A DNA stretch of 64,000 nt, from the NCBI GenBank assembly GCA_033763795.1, contig JANRJV010000055.1, forward strand, positions 23,106-87,105. Reading direction: 5' to 3'. Numbering within the stretch: the stretch's first letter is position 1; the number at the start of each line of letters is the position of its first letter. The DNA comes from JAEUIV01 sp033763795 (GTDB lineage: Bacteria > Planctomycetota > Phycisphaerae > Phycisphaerales > UBA1924). The position numbers were made by a program, and so were the translations under genes. Below, piece after piece: positions 25,199 through 34,357 of this stretch. The notes beneath the pieces are model-generated. The model did not search any database and had not been told where the DNA came from. It saw nothing but the letters and a program-made list of their open reading frames with translations.

Positions 25199-28100
25199 TC
25201 AGGCCTCGCCGTCCTCGATGGGAGGTGTTCCGCCGCCGTCTGAGCCGTCTGAGCCGTCGGAGCCGTCCGGCGGGCCCGACGCGTTGCCGGGGGTGACGGC
25301 GGGGCCCGCGAGGCCCACGCGGATCTGGAAGTCGTTGAGGGCGGGGAGATTCGCGTCGGGGGAGGAGACGCGGACGGTCCGGAGGTCCGTCTCGGCGGTG
25401 AGCCTGGCGATGCGGCGTGCGTCGACGCCGAAGGTCGCGCCGTCGTTGTCGGTGACGACGTTGTCGAGGCGGATGGAGTCGATGTTGGTGGCGACGACGA
25501 AGGAGTTCTCGACGACGGCGTCGGAGCCGGCGACGCTGAGGCGGGCGAGGCGCGAGCCCGGGTCGAAGTTGGCGGAGCTGGCCGGGAAGCCTGAGAGGTT
25601 GCCGGGTGCGCCGACGTAGATCTGCGAGTCGCGCATGGCGCCGAGGGTGATTCGGTCGACGCGGCCGTTGGCGCGGAAGACGGAGTTGTCGAAGGATCCG
25701 CGGACGTCGAGGGTGCTGAGAGTGGACTGGCCTCTGGGGGCGGCCTGGGTGATGACGATCGTGGCGGATGTGGCGTTGCCGCCGACCTGGAGCGAGGTCA
25801 TTCGGGTGGTTTCGAGGGTGCCGCTGAGGTCGTCGGCGATGCGGGCTCGTGTGAGGAAGCCGGGGCTGAGGGTGCCGCTGAAGGAGTTTGCGCGGAAGTC
25901 GGAGATGCCGCCGCCGCGGATGTTGGAGGTGACAACGTTGCCGGCGGAGAAGCGTGCGAGGGTGGCCTGGATATCGAGGGTGGTGGCGGAGATGTCGTCG
26001 GTCTGGAAGATGCGAACGTCGCCGCCGCCCAGGTTGATGGTGGAGGAGAAGACGCCGTCGTCGGGGCGCCAGACGGGTGCGAGGCCCGTGACGTTGATGG
26101 TGGAGTTGCGGATGGCGCCGGTGGCGTCGAAGGTCCGGATGGCGGCCTGGCCCTGTCCGGCGTTGACGGTGAGGGTCGCGGTGAAATCGCCGGGGAGCGA
26201 GCGGGCGCGATCGCCCTTGATCTGGATGGAGGTGATGGTGCGGACGTTGAGGACGCCGCCCGACCACTGGTCGGCGATGACGCGGGTCGCGGGCCCGGCG
26301 ACGGTGATGGAGGTTGAGGTGAGGTGGCCGGCGGTGAGCGAGCCCATGGCGGTGGCGTTGGAGACGGTCCAGCCGGTGGCGTCTTCGAGGGTGACGTCGC
26401 CCATGGCTCCGCGGACGATCCAGGTCGATCCGGTGACGTTGCCATCGATGCGCGCGCTGAAGAGCGCCCTGCTGACGCCGGCCTGCCCGGCGATGTCGAG
26501 GCCGGCCTGGAAGTTGCCGTCGATGCGGAGCATGCCGATGGACGGTGCGCCGATGACCTCCTGTCGGTCGGAGACGTCGGTCCAGCTGCGTGCGTCGAGC
26601 GAGGCGATGCGCATCTGCGAGCGGATCTGCGCGTCGCGGACGTTGCCCAGGTCGATGGTGGCGGAGCGGTCCTGAGCGGCCTGGCCGATCACGAGGTCTC
26701 CGGTGAGCAGCCCGGTGATGGACAGGCCGGCGACGCCACCTCGGAGGACGAGGTCGCCCGCGACGGGTCCTTCGAGGGAGAGGGTGGAGACGAGGCCCCG
26801 GTCGACGTAGAGGGCGAGGGGGTCGGACTCGTCGCCGTCGCCGTCGATGTCGGCGCCCAGGGCGAGTCCCGGGACGGTGTTGCCGCCCAGCTGGAAGCCC
26901 GAGAGTCCCGACTCGAGCCTGATGGAGACGACGGGGGCGCTGGAGATGATGAAGGCGATGTCTCCGTCCGGGCTGCGGCGGGAATCGACGATGGCGTCGA
27001 CGGATCGCGCGTTGGAGATGACGATGCCGACGCGTCCCTCGGGCATTCCTTCGCGGAAGCGGATCTCGGTGACGCGGTCGCCGGAGAAGGTGACTCGGAC
27101 GAAGTCGGCGGCGCCGATGCCGAGCTGGTCGAGGTCGTAGACCTGGACGCGCGGGCCGTTCTCGCCGTTGCGTCCGGTGAAGGTGACGGAGCCCGTGGGG
27201 TCGAGCTGATCGGGGACGGTTCCGTCGACGTCGACGAGCAGCGCGATGCGGTCGATGCGGATGACGTCTTCGGCGGTGAGGGTGATGGGGTTGCGCTGGT
27301 TGACGGCGTCGCGGTCGCGTACGGGGATCTCGTTGAAGGCTCCCTGCACGTTGCTGGCGTTGACTGTGAGGAAGGCGGCGAGGTCGTCCATGACTTCGAG
27401 GCCGCTGGCGGAAGTGATCTCGCCGAAGACGGTGAAGCCGCCGTTCTGGTTGTCGAGGTTCGAGCTGTTGTTCCCGAGGTTGAAGAACCACTCGTTGGTG
27501 GCGGAGTTGGGGTTGCCGCCAAGCTTGGCCATGGCGATGGTGCCGCGGAGGTTGGAGATGCCGGGCTCGTTTTGCACGGCGGCGTCCTGCGGGATGCGAG
27601 CGAACGGCGGCTCGGCGCGGAAGCCGCCGGCTTGGATGACGAATCCCGGGACGGAGCGGTGGAACATGGTGCCGTCCCACGCGCCGCGGTTTGCGTAGTT
27701 CAGGAAGTTCTGGACGGTGAGGGGGGTCCGGTCGCGGAAGAGCTCGACGTCGATGATTCCCGAGAGCGTGGTGAAGCGAGCGACTTCCTGGGCGGGTCGG
27801 CGGGTGAAGAAGATGAGGTCTCCGCCGGCCTGTCCGTCGCCCGAGATCTGGTCGGCGCCGTTGAACTCGCCGTCGAATCTTCCGCCGTCGCGGCCGCGGA
27901 TGATGGAGGAGTCGAGGCGGATGCGGTAGCGCTGGTCGGCGCTGACGTCGGCGGAGATGCGGATGGTGAAGCCGTCGTCCTCGATGTACTCGATGGCGGT
28001 GTTGAGGTTCCGGTCGTCGGCGGTTCCGAAGGCGCCGTCGTTTCCGGCGGTGGTGAAGGTGATGGAGCGCTCGTTGAGGGTGGAGGAGTCGAGGCGTTCG

Positions 28101-28306
28101 GAGGCGGTGAGGACGACGAGGCCGCGGTTATCCGCCTCGATGCGCGTGATGCTGGGGAGATCGCCCGCCAGCAGGAGCCGCGGCTCGAGCGGCTCGACGA
28201 CGGGCAGGCCGCGGCGCGGCGCTGCGGGGGCGAGGGGCGTCAAGCGATTCGTTCCCAGACGGTTACGCACACCGATCGCCTTGCCGACGCGCCGCAACAG
28301 ACTCAT
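25199..28306 (-). CDS. LEPR-motif surface protein with cyclophilin-type PPIase domain
   Basis: A 1035-residue protein. The N-terminus has a basic stretch, then the planctomycete motif VEPLEPRLLLAGD around residues 38-50, thought to act in export or anchoring. A Ca-loop-containing Ig-like region follows (DGAFGTADDRN). Around residues 173-300 lies a cyclophilin domain (GIIDVELFRDRTPLTVQNFLNYA, GTMFHRSVPGFVIQAGG, GTIAMAKLGGNPNSATNEWFFN), which isomerises prolyl bonds. The remaining ~700 residues are repetitive beta-strand segments resembling a beta-helix adhesin. The tail is acidic with DGS repeats. ATG 28306 is preceded by GGAGG. The combination suggests a surface-exposed protein with its own folding or protein-binding module. 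Confidence 0.85.
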   Translation of the reverse strand: MSLLRRVGKAIGVRNRLGTNRLTPLAPAAPRRGLPVVEPLEPRLLLAGDLPSITRIEADNRGLVVLTASERLDSSTLNERSITFTTAGNDGAFGTADDRNLNTAIEYIEDDGFTIRISADVSADQRYRIRLDSSIIRGRDGGRFDGEFNGADQISGDGQAGGDLIFFTRRPAQEVARFTTLSGIIDVELFRDRTPLTVQNFLNYANRGAWDGTMFHRSVPGFVIQAGGFRAEPPFARIPQDAAVQNEPGISNLRGTIAMAKLGGNPNSATNEWFFNLGNNSSNLDNQNGGFTVFGEITSASGLEVMDDLAAFLTVNASNVQGAFNEIPVRDRDAVNQRNPITLTAEDVIRIDRIALLVDVDGTVPDQLDPTGSVTFTGRNGENGPRVQVYDLDQLGIGAADFVRVTFSGDRVTEIRFREGMPEGRVGIVISNARSVDAIVDSRRSPDGDIAFIISSAPVVSIRLESGLSGFQLGGNTVPGLALGADIDGDGDESDPLALYVDRGLVSTLSLEGPVAGDLVLRGGVAGLSITGLLTGDLVIGQAAQDRSATIDLGNVRDAQIRSQMRIASLDARSWTDVSDRQEVIGAPSIGMLRIDGNFQAGLDIAGQAGVSRALFSARIDGNVTGSTWIVRGAMGDVTLEDATGWTVSNATAMGSLTAGHLTSTSITVAGPATRVIADQWSGGVLNVRTITSIQIKGDRARSLPGDFTATLTVNAGQGQAAIRTFDATGAIRNSTINVTGLAPVWRPDDGVFSSTINLGGGDVRIFQTDDISATTLDIQATLARFSAGNVVTSNIRGGGISDFRANSFSGTLSPGFLTRARIADDLSGTLETTRMTSLQVGGNATSATIVITQAAPRGQSTLSTLDVRGSFDNSVFRANGRVDRITLGAMRDSQIYVGAPGNLSGFPASSANFDPGSRLARLSVAGSDAVVENSFVVATNIDSIRLDNVVTDNDGATFGVDARRIARLTAETDLRTVRVSSPDANLPALNDFQIRVGLAGPAVTPGNASGPPDGSDGSDGSDGGGTPPIEDGEA

Positions 28307-28328
28307 CGAGAGGACCTCCAGAGACCGC

Positions 28329-28344
28329 CGGGGGCCGACCCCCG
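28329..28344 (-). terminator. Stem-loop after the DUF1573 gene (weak)
   Basis: A 6-bp GC stem (CGGGGG / CCCCCG, loop CCGA) about 60 bases beyond the stop codon of the last gene in the sdh cluster. There is no U-tract, so its role as a terminator is uncertain. Confidence 0.25.
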
Positions 28345-28403
28345 AGGGGGGAGCGGCGTGAGGGCGACCGGGCGGCATGGTATCCCCACGAGTGCCGGGA
28401 GGA

Positions 28404-29522
28404 TCAGCGAACCGGCGTGGATTCCTTGTAGGGCGGGGCGCCCTTGCGGGATCGGGCGAAGAGGTCGAACATCGCGATGGAGCCGTCGTACTCGGTGGTC
28501 ACGATGGTCTCGAGGAAACCCTCGTAGCCGTTGCGCGGGCTGACCTCGTACTGGATGACCATTCCGCCGCCCCGGTAGGGCTTGCGGACGCCGACGACGC
28601 GGAGGTCGACGTTGGGGTTGGACGAGAGGACGCGGACCTTCTGGTTGGGGATGACGGGCTTGCCCGAAAAGAGGACCTCGATGACGCTGGGGGACTCGGA
28701 GGGGATCGGGCCCATGACCACGAGCGGGTCGACGGTCTTCCACGACTTCTCGTCGCGGATGATCCTGTAGCCCTCGACCATCGCGGGGACGGCGAGCATC
28801 TCGGCGCCGGGGTGATCGGTCTCGATGATCATCCAGCGTGGGAGCTTCTCCGCGTGGACGGCGGTCCAGTCGAAGACGACGGAGTAGGCGGGTCGGATGG
28901 GCTGGCCGGGCTCGTAGCCCTCGTACATGGGCTGGCGGCCGTGGACCGTGAGGACGTTGAAGGGGGTTTTGTCAACGGAGTCGAGCTTGATGACTCCCGT
29001 GCGTGCGTAGACGATGGCGTGTCGTGCGCCGCCGTTGACCCGGACGGGGTACCCGACTTCGAAGGAGAAGGGGACGTGGCGGGGGGTGGGGTTGCCCTTC
29101 TCGTAGATGAGGATCGACTTCTCGAAGATGCCGACCTCGCGTGGGAACTCGACGGCGATGAGGATGTCGACGGAAGCGCCCGGCTGGACGACCATGGTGT
29201 CGGAGAGGACCGTGGCGTCGGTGCAGGAGCACTCGCCGACGGCGCGCTCGATCTCGATGGGCTTGTCCGAGATGTTCTCGAAGGTCATCGTGTCGCTGAC
29301 TAGCTTCATGGGCGGGTGATAGCCCAGGTTGAGATACGGGGAGATCTGCTTGAGCTGCGGGACCTGCGAGTTTTCGGTCTGGGGCGGGACCTGGACCTTG
29401 CCGGGCTGGTTGGAAGGGGCGGGGGCGGGCTGATTCTGAGCGGCGAGGGCGCCGGTCATGAGGGAGGAGCAGAGGAGGGCCATCAGGGCGCGTTGAGCGG
29501 AAGCGGGGGCCGACATCGCCAT
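28404..29522 (-). CDS. DUF1573 domain secreted protein
   Basis: A 372-residue exported protein. A signal peptide (AQRALMALLCSSLMTGALAAQ) and a Pro/Gln-rich linker precede a DUF1573 domain, an Ig-like fold common in planctomycetes and Bacteroidetes. Its typical features are TFENISDKPIEIERAVGECSCTDA and VQPGASVDILIAVEFP around residues 85-140, with the Cys pair of the family. The C-terminal part contains two more beta-rich segments. The ATG at 29522 follows GGAG; a second ATG two codons on is possible. It starts 37 bases after sdhB and so is probably the last gene of the sdh transcript. Function unknown. Confidence 0.85.
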   Translation of the reverse strand: MAMSAPASAQRALMALLCSSLMTGALAAQNQPAPAPSNQPGKVQVPPQTENSQVPQLKQISPYLNLGYHPPMKLVSDTMTFENISDKPIEIERAVGECSCTDATVLSDTMVVQPGASVDILIAVEFPREVGIFEKSILIYEKGNPTPRHVPFSFEVGYPVRVNGGARHAIVYARTGVIKLDSVDKTPFNVLTVHGRQPMYEGYEPGQPIRPAYSVVFDWTAVHAEKLPRWMIIETDHPGAEMLAVPAMVEGYRIIRDEKSWKTVDPLVVMGPIPSESPSVIEVLFSGKPVIPNQKVRVLSSNPNVDLRVVGVRKPYRGGGMVIQYEVSPRNGYEGFLETIVTTEYDGSIAMFDLFARSRKGAPPYKESTPVR

Positions 29523-29559
29523 CTCGAATTCTCCGTCCGGAGGGGGCTTCGCGGGCGGC

Positions 29560-30390
29560 TCAGCGTCCGGCGAAGAACTCCTTGATGTTGTGGACCGTGA
29601 CATCTCGGCCGATTGCGCCGATGGATTCAGTGAGAGGGATCTCCTTGGGGCATACCTTCACGCAGTTCTGTGCGTTGCCGCAATCGGAGACCCCGCCGGG
29701 CCTGGAGAGCTCTGTGAGGCGGACCTTGGCGAGGGCTTTGCCGGTCTCGTGCATGTTGAAGTAGCGGGCCCAGCTGATGGCGGTGGCGCCGACGAAGGCG
29801 GAGGGCCAGCGGTCGGGGTCGGGCTCGAGGGTGTACTGGGGGCATGCTTCGAGGCAGCAGCCGCAGGTCATGCAGGTGGAGAGGACGTAGCGGGTCTCCT
29901 GGCGGTCGGGCATCTCGCGGGGGCCGGCGCCGAGGTCGTAGGTGCCGTCGATGGGGACCCATCCGCGGAGGCGCTTCTGGGTCGCGAACATGCGCTCGCG
30001 GTCGACGGAGAGGTCGCGGATGACGGGGAACTTGCTCATGGGCTCGAGGGTGATCTCGTCGCCGGGATTGGGGCAGTAGTCATCGATGAGGGCGGAGCAG
30101 GCCTGGCGGACCTTGCCGTTGATGAGCATGGTGCACGAGCCGCAGACCTCTTCGAGGCATCCGGAGTCGTAGGCGACGGGGGTGGAGGCCTTTCCCTCGA
30201 CGGTGACGGGGGCCATCGCGATGGTCTGAAGGACGCTGATGACGTTGGCGCCGTTGTCGACCTTGACGTCGTAGCTCTCGGTGCGCTGGGGCTTGGCGGG
30301 GCCGTCCTGTCGGCGGATGGTGACGCGGATGACGCGGGTGCCGGCGGGGGTGGGTCGGGGCTTGGCGCCTGTGGTGTGCGACATGTTCAT
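29560..30390 (-). CDS. sdhB: Succinate dehydrogenase/fumarate reductase iron-sulfur subunit
   Basis: A 276-residue electron-transfer subunit of complex II, passing electrons from the flavoprotein to quinone at the inner face of the membrane. The 2Fe-2S ligands lie in DSGCLEEVCGSCTMLINGKV and the following QAC (around residues 76-100). The 4Fe-4S motif is CMTCGCCLEACP near 173 and the 3Fe-4S motif CGNAQNCVKVCP near 240. All cluster ligands are intact and length is normal. The start is at ATG 30390 or the third codon; no strong Shine-Dalgarno sequence is seen. It is separated from sdhA by a glycosyltransferase gene. Confidence 0.95.
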   Translation of the reverse strand: MNMSHTTGAKPRPTPAGTRVIRVTIRRQDGPAKPQRTESYDVKVDNGANVISVLQTIAMAPVTVEGKASTPVAYDSGCLEEVCGSCTMLINGKVRQACSALIDDYCPNPGDEITLEPMSKFPVIRDLSVDRERMFATQKRLRGWVPIDGTYDLGAGPREMPDRQETRYVLSTCMTCGCCLEACPQYTLEPDPDRWPSAFVGATAISWARYFNMHETGKALAKVRLTELSRPGGVSDCGNAQNCVKVCPKEIPLTESIGAIGRDVTVHNIKEFFAGR

Positions 30391-30490
30391 GAGTGTAGTC
30401 GAGTGGTGCGGGACGGAGCGGCCGCCGACGCTCGGCGGCGGGGGTGTTGCGGGGCTCTTCCTGTCGGTTCGCAGCGGGCGGTGCGGGGAT

Positions 30491-32245
30491 TCAGCGGGGC
30501 GGGCTTTGCCACGCTTCCCTGAGCATGCGGGCGAAGCGGCGGCCGAATCCGGGCACGTCGCAGAGCGACGAGGCGGCGACCCTAGCGTGCAGGCTCTGAC
30601 GGAGAGCGGAGAGGGCGGCGGGGTCGCTCGCGAAGCGGGCGGCGCGGGCGACGAAATCGCCAGAGGAGCGTGTGAGCAGCTCGGGCAGCCCCGCGGCGGT
30701 GAGCAGGCTGGCCCCGACGCGCGAGGCGTGCGCGGCGCCCGACATCGTGAGGACGGGGACGCCCGAGGCGAGCTGCTCGCAGGTGGTGGTCGTGCCGTTG
30801 TAGGGGAAGGTGTCGAGGATGAGATCGACGGACTGGTAGGAGTCCAGATGCTCGGCGAAGCTTGCGACGTACGGGGCGCGGACGAGGGCGCCGGGCGGGC
30901 CGCCGGCGCTCTCGAACATCAGGCGGAAGCGCTCCCAGGTGCGGGGGTCTTCGAGGTACGGGGCTTTGACGAGGAGCCTTGAGTCAGCGGGCGCGGCGGC
31001 GACGGCGCGGGCCCAGGTCGCGACGCAGGTGGGGGACATCTTGGGGAGCTGGGCGAAGGCGGCGAAGGTGAAGGGGCCGCCGGGTCGGCGCGGGATGGGG
31101 CCGCGTGCGCGGATCTCGGGCCTGGGCTCGTAGCAGAGGAAACATCCCTCGACGCGGGCGGGGGCTTCGGTCATGAGATGTTCCGATCCGGGCGGATCGG
31201 TGATGGCGTCGACGATGCGGCCGTCAAAGCAGGGCAGTCCCGTGGTGTTGGGGTAGCCCAGGTAGGTGAGCATGAGCGGGGCGGGCCGCTCGAGGCAGAT
31301 ATCCATGCGGGCGCCGAAGGTGTGGCCGGCGAGATCGATGAGGACGTCGACCTCGCCTCGGCGGATGAGCTGGGCGGCGGCGGCGGGGCGCTGGCCGCTG
31401 GTGAGCTCCCAGCTTGAGGCGAGCGACTTCATGCGCCGCGAGGTCTCGTCGTCGACGGTGGTCTGCGAGTAGCAGCGGACGACGAAGCCCTCGGCGCGCA
31501 GAGCGGTCATGAGCGGGAGCATGAAGGCGGCGCAGGAGTGGGCGCGGAAGTCCGGCGAGAGCAGGCCGATGGTGCGGGGCTCGGGGCCTGTGCGCGGGAG
31601 GCGGGGCGGCGGCTGGAGCGGGCCGGCGCTGGCGGCGAACCAATCGCCGAACTGGCGGTGGACCGAGGAAACGGTCTCGGGGGTTTCGGAGTCGACGTAA
31701 TTGAGGGCCATGAGCATGGCCATGGCGGGGCGGGGGTCGGCGTTGTTGCAGTCGAAGGCTCGTTTGAAGGCGTGTGCGGCTTCGGCGCAGCGGCCGGCGT
31801 GCTGGAGGTTGCGGGCGAGCTCCTTCCAGAGGTCGGCGCGGGCGGGCTCGAGCTCGGCGGCGCGGCGGATGGCGTCGGTCGCGTCGGCGAGCTTGCCCTG
31901 GTCGAGCAGGATGACGCTGAGATTGACGAGGGCGGAAGCGTGGCGCGGGTCGAGGTCGCAGGCGCGGCGGGCGGCGCGCTCGGCTTCGGCGAGCTCGCCC
32001 GTGTCGCGCCGGGCGGCGGCGAGGTTGAGCCACGCGGAGAAGCACGAGGGATCGAGCGCGATGGCGCGCTCCTGGAGGGTTGCGGACTGGGCGGGCTGGC
32101 CGCGCTCGCGCAGGACCGTGCCGAGGAGCGAGAGGGAATCGGGGGTGGGTCGAGCGCCGGCGGCGCGGCGGGCGAGCTGCTCGGCCTTGTTGAGGTCACC
32201 GCTGTTGAAAGCGGCGAGAGCGAGCGAGAGGTCGTTGGCCGCCAT
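30491..32245 (-). CDS. TPR-containing OGT-like (GT41/SPINDLY-type) glycosyltransferase
   Basis: A 584-residue protein with about five tetratricopeptide repeats in residues 1-180 (such as AFNSGDLNKAEQLARRAAG and LGTVLRERGQPAQSATLQERAIALDPS). A catalytic part like O-linked N-acetylglucosamine transferase follows at about 215-580. Family motifs include IGLLSPDFRAHSCAAFMLPL, EVDVLIDLAGHTFGARMDICLERPAPL, YLGYPNTTGL, and DLILDTFPYNGTTTTCEQLASGVPVLTM. It probably transfers a sugar from a nucleotide donor to Ser/Thr of cytoplasmic proteins, the TPRs choosing the substrate. It lies between sdhA (73 bases) and sdhB (100 bases) on the same strand, so co-expression with succinate dehydrogenase is likely. 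Confidence 0.88.
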   Translation of the reverse strand: MAANDLSLALAAFNSGDLNKAEQLARRAAGARPTPDSLSLLGTVLRERGQPAQSATLQERAIALDPSCFSAWLNLAAARRDTGELAEAERAARRACDLDPRHASALVNLSVILLDQGKLADATDAIRRAAELEPARADLWKELARNLQHAGRCAEAAHAFKRAFDCNNADPRPAMAMLMALNYVDSETPETVSSVHRQFGDWFAASAGPLQPPPRLPRTGPEPRTIGLLSPDFRAHSCAAFMLPLMTALRAEGFVVRCYSQTTVDDETSRRMKSLASSWELTSGQRPAAAAQLIRRGEVDVLIDLAGHTFGARMDICLERPAPLMLTYLGYPNTTGLPCFDGRIVDAITDPPGSEHLMTEAPARVEGCFLCYEPRPEIRARGPIPRRPGGPFTFAAFAQLPKMSPTCVATWARAVAAAPADSRLLVKAPYLEDPRTWERFRLMFESAGGPPGALVRAPYVASFAEHLDSYQSVDLILDTFPYNGTTTTCEQLASGVPVLTMSGAAHASRVGASLLTAAGLPELLTRSSGDFVARAARFASDPAALSALRQSLHARVAASSLCDVPGFGRRFARMLREAWQSPPR

Positions 32246-32318
32246 GGGTGAGTTGTTCGGGGCGGGATGTTCGAGGGGGCCGCGGAAGAGACGGTCGTAA
32301 GAGGCGGCGCACGGAGGA

Positions 32319-34355
32319 TCAGACGCCGGCGGTCGCTGCGGTGTTGGCGGCGGTGACGGGCGAGGGTGAGAGCTGCTGGAGGGGCTTGTCGGCGGCGACC
32401 TTGGCGGCGACCTGCTGCTCCTTCTTGCCGTAGGTGCGCTTGCGGGGGGTGACGAGCTTCGCCTCGATGGGCTCGAAGGTGATCTTGCTGCGGCCGGTGG
32501 CGGGGTCGAACTCGGCGACGGTGGTCGCCATGAAGCGTTCGTCGTTGCGTTCGGTGAAGTCCTCGCGGTAGTGCGAGCCGCGCGATTCCTCGCGGGCGAG
32601 CCCGCCGCGGAGGATGGGGTCTGCGAGGAGGAGCATGTCTCCCACGGCGCGGGCCCAGGCGAGGTTCTGATTGGTCCAGGCGCCGGTGTCCGAGAGCGAG
32701 ACGCGGGCGAAGCGGTCGCGGAGCTCGTCGAGCTTGTTGAGGGCGGCGTGGAGGCGCGGGCCCGTCTTCACGACGGTGCTGGCGTCGGTCATCATGTCGC
32801 CCAGCTCGACGCCTATGACGTACGGGTTCTCGCCGCCGCGGGAGGAGATGAGCCTGGACGCGCGGGCCTCTTCGTCGGCGACGGCGGCGTCGAACATCTG
32901 GGGCGGCGCCGCTGAGGCGGGCTTGGCGGAGCGGTCGCGGACGTAGTTGGCGACGCTGACGCCGCAGAAGAGCCCGTCGAAGATGCAGGAGAGGAGGGCG
33001 TTAGCGCCGAGGCGGTTGGCGCCGTGATACTGGTAGTTGACCTCGCCGAAGGCGTAGAGCCCGGTGATGTTGGTCATCATGTTGTTGGGCGCGCCCTTCT
33101 CGAGCCCGACCTGGGGCCGAGCATCGGGGTCCCAGCCGCCCTTGGCGGAGACGCTGAGCTCGCCCGAGACGACGCGTGCGTAGTCGCGGCCGGGCGTGTA
33201 GGTGGTCCAGAGTCCGCCCATGGAGTAATGGACTCCCGGGAAGATCTTCATGGGAAGCTCGCAGGGGTCCTCGCCCACGAACTTGCGGTAGATCTCGATG
33301 ATGCCGCCGAGCTTTCGCTCGAGCTCCTCGCGGGGCTTGAACGAGAGGTCGAGATAGACCATTCGTCCGCCGCCCACGCCGAAGCCCTGGAGGCAGATGT
33401 TGAAGATCTCGCGGGTGGCGATGTCGCGGGGGACGATGTTGCCGTAGGCGGGGTACTTCTCTTCGAGGAAGTACCAGCGTTCGGCTTCGGGGAGCTGGCG
33501 CGGATCGCGGGCGGGATCGGGATGTGGGCGCCAGGCGCCGTCGGGCCCCTTGACGGCGGGGACCCAGACGCGGCCGCCCTCTCCTCGGGCGGACTCGCTC
33601 ATGAGACGGAGCTTGTCGGCGCCGGGGATGGCGGTGGGGTGGACCTGGATGAACTCGCCGTTGGCGTACTTGACGCCGTGGATGTAGCAGCGTGCGGCGG
33701 CGGCGCCGGTGCACATGACGGAGTTCGTGCTCTTTCCGAAGACGAGGCCGCAGCCACCGGTGGCCATCACGACGGCGTCGGCGCGGAAGGCGCGGACCTG
33801 CATGGAGCGGAGGTCCTGGGCGACGATGCCCTGGCAGACGCCCGCCTCGTCGACGACGGGGCGGAGGAACTCCCAGTGCTCGAACTTGTTGACCTTGCCC
33901 TCGAACTCGTAGCGGCGGACCTGCTCATCGAGTGCGTAGAGGAGCTGCTGGCCCGTAGTGGCGCCGGCGAAGTGGGTTCGCTTGTAGAGAGAGCCGCCGA
34001 AGAGGCGGAGGTCGCGCTGTCCCTCGGAGGTTCGGTTGAAGGGGACGCCCGCGCGGTCGAGGAGGTCGATGATCTTGGGGGCCCAGTGGGCCATCTCGTA
34101 GACGGGCGGCTGGTGGGCGAGGAAGTCGCCGCCGTAGATGGTCTCGTCGAAGTGCTCGTACTCGGAGTATCCCTGCTGGCGGGAGACTTCGTTGCAGGCG
34201 TTGATGCCGCCCTGAGCGCAGACGCTGTGGGAGCGTTTGACCGGGACGAGCGAGAAGAGGTCGACGGCGAGGCCGGCCTCGGCGATGCGGGCGGCGCCGG
34301 CGAGGCCTGCCAGCCCGCCGCCGACAACGATGACCCTCTGAGATCCGCTGGGCAT
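32319..34355 (-). CDS. sdhA: Succinate dehydrogenase/fumarate reductase flavoprotein subunit
   Basis: A 678-residue FAD-containing catalytic subunit that interconverts succinate and fumarate. The dinucleotide-binding motif VVGGGLAGLAGAARIAEAG is at residues 10-28. The covalent-FAD His lies in RSHSVCAQGGIN near residue 45. The substrate-site segments include HPTAIPG, FGEVNYQYHGANRLGANAL and the active-site HYSMGGLW. The start at ATG 34355 lies 2 bases after the sdhC stop, giving tight coupling. A Lys-rich C-terminal tail of about 40 residues is longer than usual. The length is in the range of the epsilon/Bacteroidetes-type enzymes that pair with a single large cytochrome b subunit. Confidence 0.95.
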   Translation of the reverse strand: MPSGSQRVIVVGGGLAGLAGAARIAEAGLAVDLFSLVPVKRSHSVCAQGGINACNEVSRQQGYSEYEHFDETIYGGDFLAHQPPVYEMAHWAPKIIDLLDRAGVPFNRTSEGQRDLRLFGGSLYKRTHFAGATTGQQLLYALDEQVRRYEFEGKVNKFEHWEFLRPVVDEAGVCQGIVAQDLRSMQVRAFRADAVVMATGGCGLVFGKSTNSVMCTGAAAARCYIHGVKYANGEFIQVHPTAIPGADKLRLMSESARGEGGRVWVPAVKGPDGAWRPHPDPARDPRQLPEAERWYFLEEKYPAYGNIVPRDIATREIFNICLQGFGVGGGRMVYLDLSFKPREELERKLGGIIEIYRKFVGEDPCELPMKIFPGVHYSMGGLWTTYTPGRDYARVVSGELSVSAKGGWDPDARPQVGLEKGAPNNMMTNITGLYAFGEVNYQYHGANRLGANALLSCIFDGLFCGVSVANYVRDRSAKPASAAPPQMFDAAVADEEARASRLISSRGGENPYVIGVELGDMMTDASTVVKTGPRLHAALNKLDELRDRFARVSLSDTGAWTNQNLAWARAVGDMLLLADPILRGGLAREESRGSHYREDFTERNDERFMATTVAEFDPATGRSKITFEPIEAKLVTPRKRTYGKKEQQVAAKVAADKPLQQLSPSPVTAANTAATAGV

Positions 34356-34357
34356 GG

